From NCBI GenBank assembly GCA_037693485.1, contig CM075348.1, forward strand, positions 36,760,501 to 36,824,500: a stretch of DNA of 64,000 nucleotides, read 5' to 3'. How positions within the stretch are numbered: the first letter of the stretch is position 1; every line of letters starts with the position of its first letter. The notes beneath the pieces were generated by a model. It was not told the DNA's origin. It searched no databases and saw only the letters and a program-made list of their open reading frames with translations. Positions 1 through 13,900 of this stretch are shown piece after piece. The position numbers and the translations under genes are program-made. Origin of the DNA: Kitagawia praeruptora (lineage: Eukaryota; Streptophyta; Magnoliopsida; Apiales; Apiaceae).

Positions 1-613
1 AGTGCTTGACAGCCACAATGTCCAGGCCACAAGTTCCCCCCAGGTTGCAACCGCCACCGAAATAATGAAATAGTAGAACATATACATTAATCCAACAGTC
101 AGTTAATATATTTGTCAATAATTAAGATCTAATCGACTTTCTACTCTTATGAAAAACATGTACAAAGAATACTAAACTAATGCAAGCATACAATGTTTGA
201 GACGAAAAAATATACACTGCTTTGTATTGGGAAAAACCAATTATAGCTTGAATAAGTATAATTTAATTATGTGTCCTTTTCTTTGTTTGAATTATGGAAA
301 GCAATGAACAATGGGTAATGATGGAGCATCATTGCAAATCCATACCGCTAAAAAAGTCACAGAAATCAGAAACCTGTGAAACATATACAGTTCTTGGGCG
401 TTGCTATACATCAGCTGAAGTACCCGAGAAGGGTGCTTCACTGCATAGTTTCAGTTGAAGAGCAGGGTCCTCGACTCTGTCAGCAACCACTAAATTCTGC
501 AATTTACAGTATAGCAAGCTGACTTTCCACCTGCTGTATAGTCCTGTTCGGCTTCGGGTCATCGGTGCAAATTTGTGACACAGATTAGGCCAAGAGTATG
601 TACAATATTTGCC
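1..613. other. 3' flank / 3' UTR region of the GLU1 gene
   Basis: This stretch lies downstream of the GLU1 stop codon on the minus strand. The part nearest 613 must hold the 3' UTR, but I cannot place the polyadenylation site. Bases 1-60 are GC-richer than their surroundings and could be the edge of a neighbouring exon, for example one ending in CAG before GTTGCA near base 43 on the plus strand. The fragment is too short to assign a product or a strand. Confidence 0.4.
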
Positions 614-2725
614 CTAAGCGGACTGAACAGTAATACGTCCAGCTGTTGTTTGCTCATATTCGGCACAAGCCTCTGGTGTGTCTTCTTCACTAGGTGGAAC
701 GAGTTGCCAAAACAGTGGCAGATATCTTTCCCACTCTTTCAAGATGGAAGATCCTTTGGTGCTTCCAGTTTTTTCCTGAATTGAGAACCCAAATTGTAAT
801 TGAAAAACTATATGCAGCATATATATAGAAGAGAATTATGCGATAGCACTAGCTAATCTAGTCATCCCAGCCCTCAACTAGTTGTCAGAAGCAGTGAAGG
901 AGTATTCAGAACACTCGAACATTCATATATTGAGGAACTACCAAACAAATTGGCAATAGACATTAAAATCTTTCAGGATTTCCCCAATTGTAAGCATTTT
1001 AATGGTTAAAAAGGCAGAACAATGTTTTTTCTTTAGGTATGCTCAGTTGCAGAAATAGTAATACTCACACCACACAACAATCTTGTTACCAAGAGAAGAA
1101 TAATATTTTTGGCTGCTCTGGGTGTGTAATTTTCCAGGGAAATAAGGTTATAATTTCTAAGGTTTACTACGGCACCCTGATGTCTTGTTTTAATATAATC
1201 TCGAACAAACGTGCTTTGCTAAAACGTTAAAAATTTCCCAATGTAGTATGACTTTCATTGTACAGTGTGTGCTCGAACAGTAATTTTTACTTACAACATG
1301 AGATTCAATAAGGGTCTTCAGCTGCATTTGACCAACAGGGGCAACCACTCTTTGGATCTTTACTATCTCCTTATTTACCTGTTCCAGTTTAAGTCACACC
1401 ACAGTTTAGCAACTAAAAAATAGCACTGTGCAAAATAAAAGAGCAATAAAAGAGCTTACAACCACCCAAAAATTAAGGGTTTTGGTCACTGTAAGTTCAA
1501 ATTGGCAATGCATTTAACGCAATTTTGAACCAACCTTGGGGATTAGAGTATCATCCTCATCAAGAAGGTATGCCAGACCTCCAGTCATACCAGCAGCTAC
1601 ATTTCTACCCACTCTGTCAACAGCAAGAAGAAAAAACTGAAATTTTGTTTTCAATCTTTTGATACAGATAATATTGTAAAAACCCAGCAAGAGAGGACAC
1701 GTACTTCCCAAGCACAACAACACAACCGCCAGTCATATATTCACAGCAATGGTCTCCGGTGCCTTCTACCACTGCTTGAGCAAGAGAGTTTCTCACAGCA
1801 AAACGCTCCCCAGCTTTGCCTCTAACAAATATTTGACCACCTGTAGCCCCATACAGACACGTATTCCCTACTATAGCGGCATCCTCAGGGCAAAATCCAG
1901 TATTTTCAACAGGAGTCACAACTAATTCACCACCAGCCATACCCTTAAAAATAATTGCTAGGTCAGAATATAGAACATTCCAGTTATTTGAAATGGTATA
2001 AAGTCGAAAATTCCACTTTGATGCTTGCTAAGTTCAACTAAATGTAAAAATGGCCAAAGAAGATTGATAATATCTATACGCTCTAACCAGTTGCATTGGA
2101 CTCTTCCAGTTTCTAATGTATAAAACTCATGGAGAAAAGGAGCTATTTTGACACACGTCCAAATACAATGCTCCACATATCCTGAATGAAATGTAAGAAA
2201 TTGTGGTTGATGAGGTATTTTAATTCTTTTTCTCCACCGAAATAAAGTTACTGACGAACATCTTCTTATATCATAGGTAAATAGTATCTTAGAAATTTGC
2301 CCCAGAATAAGGTCTAAAATAAGCAACGCTTAACAAAAATCAACCCTGAATGTATTTTAAATACTTAGCTGCTAACCAATTTCAGAAATTTGAAAAATAT
2401 ACAATAAATTAGTGCAGGGGTTTAATTTTAGTTTTGAAGTATGGAAATTATTATCTAGATCCAGCAACTTTGTAAAATACATGGGAAAATGTGTATGGTT
2501 TTTTGATATCCGTGTCGTATTTTGGGTGCATGAGATGATTTAACAAACCTTGCCCACATAGTCATTAGCTTCTCCTACTAACCGAATGTTCATTCCAGGT
2601 ATCAAGAAACATGAGAAGGACTGGCCAGCGCTTCCTAGAAATCTGAAAACATTGATGATATGATTGTTTTGCTTGTATCAGCAACAAATATTTCAGAAAA
2701 CATTAAACATGTTAGTGAAACCACC

Positions 2726-2756
<31 letters not shown>

Positions 2757-4864
2757 ACATTTACGTTAAATTAAGCTGCCCAGCGAAGCCTGTATCACCA
2801 TATTTCTTCGCAACAACACCTGCTATACGCCCACAAACAGCACGATCCACATTGTATATATGCACAGTTTTATTGACAACTTTTTCATTCTCAATTGCAT
2901 CTGAAAGCTGCAAGATTAAGATAAATAATAATGAAAAATTATTATTCCTGGGATGATAAATCAAGCAAATTCAACAGTGATTGCCCATACTTGAAAATCT
3001 TTAGTTATTAGTAACAGTAATAATACTATAATAGTAGTCACCCAAAACTTAATCCTATCCCACACTGAATCAGAACTACAAGAAATCAATGTGTTGCCCA
3101 TCTAAGAACTTAGATGGGAATGGGATCAGCATAACTAAGTTTTAAGTTGTATTGGGAGTAATGTATTTGTTTGGGAGTGGGATCGGCAGCACTAGTAGTA
3201 CTAATAATAATACTGCATCGAGATCAGATTATTAGATTTAGCAATGAGGTACCTCCTAGTATAACTTAAAGCTATGAGTACCCCCCCCCCCCCCCCCCCT
3301 CCTCTTTTCTAAATACAATCTAATAGATTTAACTTTTTCGTTCCAATTAGCACCCAAAAAAATAAACTTTTTTCTTCCCAAAAGTGTGGAAAAGCTTAAA
3401 CCCCAGAGCGCAAAAAAAAAGCATTTGCATGAAACAATGAAGCGGAAAACTGTTGTTTTTTGGGGCTTCTACCTCATTCGATTGTAACAAAATAAATTAC
3501 CTCTGCATCTGCAAGTAATATATCGTCCAACACAGGTCCATTACTATGAGCTTCTTGTTTTCTGATTTCAGTGCTGCTCAACTTTGGTAATCCAACATTC
3601 TTGAAAGAAAACAACGCAAGTGAAGAAGATTAAATATAAACAACAGGCATTGCAGCGTCTATGATATCACATTACATGAATAAACTTATAAGTAAACAAC
3701 ATACAGAAAGCATGTAGCTGAGATCAAGATGCTGAGTTTTCACTAATGAAATATCCCGAGGTCTCAGCAAATCAGTGCGTCCAATTATATCATCCAGTTT
3801 CTCATATCCCAGTTGTGCCATCATACCTCTCACCTAGAATGATTATTAATTAATGCATTAATAAAAGCACAGGAAAACAAGAACATTACCCATAAACTGG
3901 AAGGAAAAAAAAATGAAGTTAATTACATTTCGGTGGCTACAATTCACTCGGTGCAATGAATTGGTGGCTGATTTAAAAAATTCACAATATGCTGGCTCAA
4001 GTTTTAAGGTTCTATTTGGTGGCTACCGTCAATTATTGATCAACACTGTTAACTTATGAATGATAATATACTAAACTTATCGATAATTTTCACCTCACCC
4101 TGAAAAACAAATCAATTTCCTCCACCTAAATCATTTCCAAAAAATCCCCGTTCCAAACAATTCAATCTGAATATACAAGGATTAGTAAATAAAAATTGTT
4201 ATTGCCAGAGCTCAAAACTCTTGTTGCAGTCTTGCAGAGCATCTCGTTTCTAAACATAAGTTGATGGTATTGATGTAAGATCTTCTTTTTCTTCCTCTCT
4301 TCTTAACTTTTTTACTTGATTACGATTTCTGAGATTCTGTATTTTAGCTGTACAATCTTAATTCAAGTCAATTCTCATATGATAGTATGATACAATACTG
4401 GATTACAGTAACAGCATATCATGACAAATCAAACACACGGTGGAAAACAAACTCACATGGTAATGAGGTTCCAAATGATAGAAGATATATATATAGGGTT
4501 GGACTCCATAAAGAACACTTTAAATAAAGAACAACAAAGAACACCTCATATCTAATAGATCCATTGCCCCTGGCGGGGCCACCCAATACAAAAAGTTCTT
4601 ATTTTTTTAGGCTCTATCCATCCAGCAAAAAAAAAAAAAAAATGAAAATTTTACTGTTCATCGATGACGTCATCAGTGACGTCATCATGAACAGTAAAAT
4701 TTTCAAAAATTTTTTTTTTTTTTTTGCTGGATGGATAGAGCCTAAAAAAATAAGAACTTTTTGTATTGGGTGCCCCTGGCGGGGCCTATGGATCTATTGG
4801 AATAAATGATTTTATAGTGTTCTTTATTGTTCTTTATATAAGAGTGTTCTTTATGGAGCAAAGG

Positions 4865-4930
<66 letters not shown>

Positions 4931-7900
4931 TGTAGGCATAAATAATTGAGGTTTGGATCGACCAAATGACAATCATTAAATTATGATGGTGGAATCAGGT
5001 ATGGTCTGCATTTTAATAATATGGATTGTCATTTTAAAACATGCTGGTGAAATTGCGAGTGCGACAACTGAGTATTCGGTTTTTCAAAAAGGGTTGTGAT
5101 GAACAAACTAGACTGTTTATCCAGTTGGGCGAATTGAATAATATAGGGAATTTAATAAAACTTTATTAATAAGTTTACTCAATTTGTTTTTTTACAATTT
5201 AACTGTAGCCACTATATTGAAAAGCGTATTTAATTTTCAGCCACCACCCACCATATTGTTATTTTGGAAGGACAGCCACCAATTTGTTGTACAAAGTAAA
5301 CTATAGCCACATAACTGCCAGCAACTCAAAAAAATATCGAAGTACTGATGTTGAATCAAATCTTGAGCACTGGAAGAAAAGGAATATGATGGTAATGGAT
5401 TTAAAAAAGAATGCTACTTTAATTAGCAAAAAAAAAAGGATGCTACTTTATTCGAGGAACAGGGCCGTTAAGGTTATGGGGCCGTAGTGCAGGATAGTGA
5501 GGGGATGTCATGGAGGTAAAGATTTTATGTTATTTAGTGGATCCTGCAATTGATGAAGCTATATGGGATTAGAGGAGGCATCATGCTGGGTTAAGACGAA
5601 CAGTTGGGGTGCTGTTGTAGTTGAGAGTAATTGCTATGTTTTGGTTGGTTCAAGCGATTTACAGTTCGACTACAAAGACGCCTCCTTTAAGTTTTTAAGA
5701 AATGTTCTCCTGTTTGTGCACTGATCTGCTAATATACTTGCTTACTCGTTTGCTAGAGCAGCCTATTCCTATCCGGATCGTATATTCAACTGGGGTAATG
5801 TTCCTACTAAATTTTTATCTGTTTTGTTTGGTGATGTTCATTCTTAAAGATGCATCAGCATTTAAGGAAAAAAAAAAAAGGTGAAGCAAGCTAAAGTAAA
5901 AAAAGATACATAATGAAAGAGGAGTGAAAAGATAGTACGAAGTTGCAAAGTTTTATGATAAGCTTTGCGGGGAAAAAAAAAGGTAGAAGGAAGGAATGAG
6001 CACTTTTATTATATTAGTCGGAATAAGCTCTAGTTAAATTTTGTTTGAACAAAATAAATGAAGCAATGAAAATTATAAATAAAATATCCATAAAATAATA
6101 CAAATTCCAAATTATTCTTATCTCAATTCATTCCTTTCTATCAAAGGAACACTAGATTATATATTTAGATTCGTAAATACTATACAAATTTTAACCCGTT
6201 AAGAGAATCTCTATTCACTTCTCTATTCACTTGTGCATTTAGAGCGTTTAAGTTGAACTCTTGCACCCAACGAGCCATTAACTGGGAGAATAATTAGGTA
6301 AATATAATGGAATAATGTAATAATTCAAGATGAGTGAATTACCTCCTCGGCCACATACAAAAAGTAGTTGACTAGATCACCAGGAACACCAGGAAAACGT
6401 GCTCGTAATTCTTCTCTCTGATGTAAAATGAATCAAATAAATTAAAATATAAAAGAGAACCCGCATGGGAGTTGCATTATCTTGCCTACAGCTTAAGTTA
6501 ACACATTAGAGTTTAAAGCTTACCTGACTGGCAACACCAACTGGACAGTTATTTGTGTGGCAAATGCGAGCCATTACACATCCAGTAGCAATCATTGCAA
6601 CAGAACCAAACCCATATTCATCAGCACCCATTGCAGCAGCCATCATAACATCAACCCCGCTTTTGAATCCTCCATCAACTCTAAGAATGACCCTTTCTCG
6701 TAATCCGTTTTCAATTAGTGTCTGCAAATGAGCATCACATATGGATCTTTTAGTATATCAAGTAATGATGGTAATTCTTATATTCAGTCCAAAGCATCGG
6801 ATAAATGCAGATTTCTTTATAGAATAATCGCAAGCTGACTATCAATATTAAAAGATAATATATGATCCAATTAGGTCGTCCTTTTAACACCTTGACGTTA
6901 TGGGAAAGCTGATAACTTTATATATGTATCAGGTTGAGTATTGCCTTAAAGATAGGCCCCTAGTCATCAACTTATTAATCAAACATAGGCTTTTGAGTGA
7001 GTGGGATTGCTAAAGTTAACATATGATCCAGTTTCAATTAACTCCTCCTAACACCACAAGGTTTTGCAAGAACTGGCAAATTAACATCGAACTTAAAGAA
7101 GAATTTAACCTATCAAAAGTAAGCAATAAGCTACCTGGTGAGTTTCAGTAAGTCCAAGTTCCCAAGGACCACCAGCATGCTTAATGGAACTTATGGGACT
7201 GGCACCAGTTCCCCCGTCATGTCCGGATATCTGCAAACCATAAATGCAAAAGGTTCCTTTAGTTGTGATAATGTGTTATTGACAAAACCTAAGAACATTC
7301 TAGTTACCACATATCATTACAAAAATGTCACGAAACAAGTGTTTACACATCTACAAGAGATGCTTTATCTACTTTCTAAATTTACATAAGAGTGAACTTA
7401 ATTCGTGTGAACGCAATTTCATATGCTATAACTTAATCTATATCTACACACGTGCAAAAGCACATACATGTGCGCATGCATGCACACACACATTAAAACT
7501 GCAGCAGTCAACTAAATGAAGCTTTGACCAATTGATAGAATTTCAAGCCATAATTCACCTGCACCTGCTTAGCAAGCTTTGACTCATTTGACTATCTCAT
7601 GATGCTAATCTGTCAATTTCGAAGTAATCATGATTCCTCGATTCACTACCAAAATTGTTTAACTTGGATCTATACCATATTCTAGTATAGTTACAAATGA
7701 TGGAAGAACAAAAATATTAAGTTGCATGTCGAGGTAATCACTCATAAATACCTGTATAACATCAGCATTCCCCTTCGCAACCCCAGAAGCCACTGTCCCA
7801 ATTCCAGCTTCAGCCACAAGTTTAACAGAGACTTTAGCCTTAGGATTGACCTGTGTATTCAACAAATTTTAGAGACCTAACTTCTGATATTATAATATAG

Positions 7901-10900
7901 TTGAATACATATGCAGTCAAGTTCAACATAATATCGAAATTGTTGAGAAGCACCTGATGGAGGTCAAAAATTAATTGAGCAAGATCCTCAATGGAATAAA
8001 TGTCATGGTGAGGAGGAGGAGAAATCAAAGGAACCCCAGGTTTGGAGTTTCTTAGTCTTGCAATATATGCACTAACTTTCTTCCCAGGCAATTGCCCACC
8101 TTCACCAGGCTTTGCACCTTGTGCAATTTTGATTTCTATTTGGTCAGCATTCACCAAGAATGTGGGAGTGACACCAAAACGTCCAGAGGCAACCTAAAAA
8201 GACAACAAACTTCGTAAAGCAAACATGAAATAGAGGTAATATATTTTGTGAATCCCACACTAATGAAATTTGGCAGAATGACCAATTAATTCTCTGCACT
8301 TCAAAATAATTGCTAATGTTCTGCGCACTGCCATCTAATTGCTCATCAAAAATTCACGTGAAAGAGCCTCAAAAACCATCCGAATGTCGACTATTTTTAA
8401 CTTTTTATAGAAAAAAAATTAGGAAATGTTATTAATTCCTTATTTCCTTGCAGTGTAATAAATTACTATGAATGAGATAAAAAAAAATATACAATGGTGT
8501 CTGACGGAAGAATGTCAAGGCATTCTAACCTGCTTGATGGCACTTGTTGCAGTATCCCCATTTTGTAGCCCTTTTAAATGAGGCAGTGTGGGTGAGTACC
8601 CATCAACAACATCAGTGAGAGGGCTCCAGCGAATAGGATCCTGTTTAAAGACAGTGTCTATATGTTATAACATCTCAAAAAATAATCGAATTCGACATAT
8701 GTTAAACATTGAACATAGGTACTGAACATACCTCCCCCCCTTCACCAGAATTAGATTTACCACCTATTCTATTCATTGCAATTGCAATTGCCTCGTGTGT
8801 TTCCCTAGAAATTGCTCCAAGAGACATTCCACCGGTACAAAACCGTTGAACGATAGATGCAGCAGATTCAACCTTTCCAACTGAAATTGGGGAACGATCA
8901 CTTTTAAACTCCAGAAGATCACGAAAAACCTGCAGCAAACATTAAAAAGAAGGAATTAATAGAACTTTTCAACAATATTCATAAAATATCTTATGATACG
9001 AGGTAAGTTAATTATTTTAACGTTGCACGTTCAAATTTCTTAATCAGCTACTCTTTGAATCTCTGTAAGCATGTGGTGCTTTTATGCACCCATTTTGAAC
9101 CTATTCAGAAAAATTTGTGGCCCAAGTGAAACAGGGACAATATTATTAATAAACTAGATGTTTATCAAATAAAAGCATATATTACTTTATTATAACTTAC
9201 ATTAACAGGTCGATTAGCCAAATGTTGCTGGTAAACTGAATATGCACTCTCGACCTTCTGGCGTACTGCTTTGTGAAGTAGCTTTGACATCTCAGGGTTG
9301 TTTCCATGATATTCCCCTTAAATTATATGAAACTAATTAGCACTCTATGTAAGTATTGTTGACCCAGATTTAAGGTAGCGAGCACATCAATGTTATATAA
9401 TAAGGGCACTTCACAATATAATATGCGGAGTCAAAAATCAAATCAATAAATGAAGCTCATTTCGTTCTTGGATAAGTCATCACTACTACCATGCCTCCAA
9501 AATGATATGAGAGTACTTCACTTGCATCCATTCCAAGAAAAACATTCTACTTGTATATTATTTGTAATAGTGTATTCAGATTGTCTTTAAAATATAATAT
9601 GTACAAAGAGAAGGACAAAAGGTAATGAAATATGGAATCTCCTCTAAGTAATACGGGCATTAAACTGAACAGTGAGAACGATGAATCAACATAATTTATC
9701 ATGTAAAGGAATTCTTTTGGAAAATTTAACATCCCAAAATATCAGCGGAGGGATTGAGCTAATTAAGCAGCAGTAATAATATCAATTTATGCAGGGGATA
9801 CAAATGCTTTTTGATAAAATGCTTAAAATAGCTGACTCTAAAATGCAAATCTACAAGATACTTGGAAGCAGGTTTGTAGTTTAAACATATCCTATCTTGT
9901 CTAATGCTGCTTGAGGTAGTAGGGGATCAACATACTTTTACTCTGCTTACATCGCAACAGAATGAAGAAATACTGCAAATACTGCACACAAATTAGCAGG
10001 CATGTTTCACAATTTTTTTGGGTACATAGTATGCTAGTTCCAGATTCAGATGTAACACAAATATAGATATAAGAGTAGAGACTCATGTAAGGATCTTTGT
10101 ATAGCGAAAAGTCATCATATCATCCATGTTACATCAGCTAATAGCATGTTTTAATCCAAATTCTTATAAATGATATAATATCATGTTTAGCACGAGAAAA
10201 TACCTCCAGGCCTATTTTGTATAAACCCAAAATTTTCGAGTCGTTTAGCTGTATCCTCAGAAAATGCCTTCACCCAAAATGACAAAGTCTCTCTTGCTAA
10301 CTGTAATTAAATGTATTCATGATTAGCTTAAAAACGGAAGAATCAAGAAGAAAAGGTACATTGGACACCTAACAACTCTTTAAGTAGTTTCTATAAAAAT
10401 CATACATTTGTGCATAATAATGCGAAATTTCAGAAGTAAATTACCTAGGTGAGCATGTTCATGTTCCTTTGCTACCAGGAAATAATCATTAGATTAGAAA
10501 AATGAAATGCATTCTTACAACAATCCAAAGCTCTAATATTTTAAAAGTTGGGTTATACTAAAATTATAGACCTCAAAGCTGAACAAACAAGATCCTTCAC
10601 TTTTATGTGTTTTTTACCTCATCAAGAGTCAATCCACCAGCTCTCGATACACTTCCATAAAATGCAAGATCCACTACCTCTTTTCCAAGTCCATATATCT
10701 CAAATATCTGTGCCCCACAATAACTAGATTTGAAGAAAGACCATAACTCAGAGATCTGAAATAAATCTAGACTTTTTACGCTGGTGTCCAAAAGGGATAG
10801 TCAAAAGAGGTAATACCTTGAAAGCAATGAAATGCCCATTTTCGACAGAATTTTTAGTAAACCAGATTTAACTGCCTGGAAAACAATGAACAGATAAATT

Positions 10901-13900
10901 TCAGCTCAGCATTTTATACAAAGTGATCATTAATTTGTTATTAATTGATAACCTAATATTAGCCCTTCCCATACCAAAGACCAACAAGATATCATTTTAA
11001 ATGAGCCTTCTAGCTGCTGCCGAATGCAGTTTATGCAATTTTCACCTTGAATAGCTGCTTACCTTTTTATGTGCTTACAATGAAAATTTCTGGTATTTAA
11101 TATTTACCTTGCAACGATATCAACTTATTATGCCCTAGTTACTAATTCCCCCTCTCCAATCACATTCAACCAGGCATATGTTCATCTCGGGTTAAAAAAA
11201 AAGTATTTTAATATTAGGTAATTGACAAAAATCCCCCTTCTCAAAAACTAGGAAGTGTGTTGCAATTCTTCACACACAGATAAATAGTATGTGCATATTT
11301 CGTGCTCATCATAATTTTAAGTTTTACATAGAAAATGAGGCCCAAGAGTACTTGTCAAATGAAGAAGATACGATGAGGACTTCTAACATTTTTTTAACCC
11401 TTGGGGTAGGGGTAATGAAATCAATCCTATCCTAGTTCAAAGGAATAAAACACATTATCATATATAACCATAAATATAAAGAAGCCCAACTTATCTCCCT
11501 GTTACTTAAGATGGTAAAAGAGCTCAGGTATAGGGATAGGTACTGGGTTCGAACCCACCCACCCCAGTATTCAAACTTATTTGTCTGTTCTTTGGTGCTG
11601 CCAGCAGTTTGCTTATCCACTTGTAAGAGGGAGGGAGGGAGAGTGTTAAAAATAATGTGACCCAATCAAGGCCTCCTTCTAAGACCTTAGAGCTTGAGGA
11701 TAGCTAGTTACTCAACACTCCCTTATCTGACTCATCTATCTACCATCAAATCGTTGTTTAGAGATAATCAAAACCTAGAGAGCTAGGCCTCCTTCTAAGA
11801 CCTTAGAGCTTGAGGACAGCTAGTTACTCAACACTCCCTTATCTGACTCATCTATCTACCATCAAATCGTTGTTTAGAGATAATCAAAACCTAGAGAGCT
11901 AGCAGACTTAATCAGACATGAAAAAAAAAATCAGTGTGGACTGTGGAGTGAGTAAATTTCCACAAAGAAAATACTGTAATCAACAGCTGCTACGGATAAT
12001 ACTTTCAACCAATTTTTGATGGGGAAAAGGATGATGCATAATAATCCCCATCTTCAAGCAACATTGTACAAACCTTGCAGTAATTTTTCTGAGCCTGTTC
12101 AATTGTAACAGTTGGCATCTTCCCGTTCCGCATCAGATTTACAGTTTTGTTGCTCAGGCGCCACTGTCGACATGTCTCCAGTGCCAGGTATGGACATACA
12201 GCACTGCAAACATAAATGACTGATCAACTAGATGCAAAATAGGGGATCGAAACAAAGAGCACCACCTAAATGTTCTTGAACCAAAGAAATGAGGATAGGC
12301 TGGATATCATATATCCAAGACCTTAAAAACCTAAATATGTTAATCAGGAGGATTTATTTTGAGATTTGGCAAAACTCAGAAAAGGATTACTAGAAAATAT
12401 CACTAGTATCAACAGTTTCAACATTTCTACTGAATAGTTTAGATAACAGCACCAATGTATCACTTATCTTGGCAAATGGCCAGCAAATATAGCACTTCCC
12501 TTTAGTACACCATAATATAAAATCATATGATTTGTATTCCTATGACTGATCAGACACGGAATATTTTTAATAAAAAGAGGGCCAATTATCGAACCCCGTC
12601 AGAAAAAAGAGTAGAGTACATGATAGATCTTGAGATAAATTATTGTAAGAAGTATTAAGAGTTCAATTTTTTCAGACAGATAATAGTCAAGACATTATAA
12701 ACAAAATATATTTAATATAAAGAGGGCCAATTATAGAACCCCGTCAGGAAAAGAGTAGAGTACATGATAGATCTTGAGATAAATTACTGTAAGAAGTATT
12801 AAGAGTTCAATTTTTTCAAACAGATAATAGTCAAGACATTAGAAACAAAATATTTTTAATATAAAGAGGGTTATAGACCCCGTCAAGAAAAGAGTAAAAT
12901 ACATGATAGATCTTGAGATAAATTACTGTAAGAAGTATTAAGAGTTCAATTTTTTCAAACAGATAATAGTCAAGACATTAGAAACCTGGCGTTGAACAAA
13001 ATAAAAAAATTCCAACACTATACAAAAGTCCAAATAGAAAATGTAACGAGAAAAGAAGATAACCTTGCACCATATCCTATCAAACAAGCAAAATGATGTG
13101 TACTGAAACATTGAGCTGTGTCCGCAACAATGGAAGCTGACATCCGCAGACCATTCTGAATTAGATGCTGATGAACAGCACCCACAGCCAGAAGTATTGG
13201 AATTGCAGGCCGAGTTGGTTCCTTATAAGTGAAAAGTATTAGATAAATCAAATTTGACTGCTAGATTGATATAAATTATAACACTTCCAAAAGGTGCTCA
13301 CAAGTTCATCAGATCTGTCGGAGAGAATTAGCAATTGAGAACCATTTCTAACAGCTTCATCTGCTGCTTCACAAAGCTTATTTAATGTCTTCTCCAATGA
13401 ACCGTCAACACCCTTCCTTATGTCATAGAAGGTAGGTAGAATTTGCGGTTTTAAGCTGGCATCCGTCAATAAGGACTCAAGCTCACTTTCATTAAGAACA
13501 GGGCTCGACAAACTCACCTAGAGCAATATCAGTGAAAGCAGATACAAGTTGGTCATAAATTATTAAACCTACAATCACAGAAACTAGACCTACATATTTA
13601 CATCACATAAGCATAGGAGTTCTTATCATATGATAAACAAAAAGCATAGCTTAGAAAGCACATCATGGTATTAAGGGAAATAAGGAAGTATTAGGCATTC
13701 ATTTAGGAAAGCGAAAGCTTATGTACCTGAGAGGCATTCTCAGGTCCAACCTCTAAAATGTTTCTACGCTTCCCAAGATTGATTTCCAGTGACATTACTA
13801 ATCCTTCTCTAAGTGGATCTATAGCTGGATTAGTCACCTGTTCAAGAAATATGAACCAAGATGACAAAATCATAATGCAGTAAATCTGAACTAACAAATT

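Larger units (their letters stand above)
3931..5290. repeat. Possible larger inverted-repeat element in GLU1 intron 25
   Basis: A left arm (about 3931-4035) and a right arm (about 5195-5290) are imperfect inverted copies. Both, read inward, contain AATTGGTGGCTG, then a CAATATG-containing block, then GTGGCTAC followed by a TCAATT/TTAAATT-like stretch. This suggests the decayed termini of an older 1.3-kb element, into which the 4496-4866 MITE and its TA tract were placed later. No target-site duplication or coding remnant is clear. Confidence 0.4.

Noticed and set aside
1..60. Edge exon of a neighbouring gene
   Set aside because: The GC-rich fragment is too short, and neither strand gives a recognisable protein or certain splice context.
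3281..3299. Poly-C tract as a functional G-quadruplex
   Set aside because: A single homopolymer in an intron with uncertain length; no supporting context.
11546..11556. tRNA gene suggested by GGTTCGAACCC
   Set aside because: No acceptor stem, anticodon arm or D arm can be folded around it; kept only as a weak SINE-like hint.
12561..12985. CRISPR-like array because of regular repeats
   Set aside because: Units are about 145 bp, directly abutting without unique spacers, in a plant intron.
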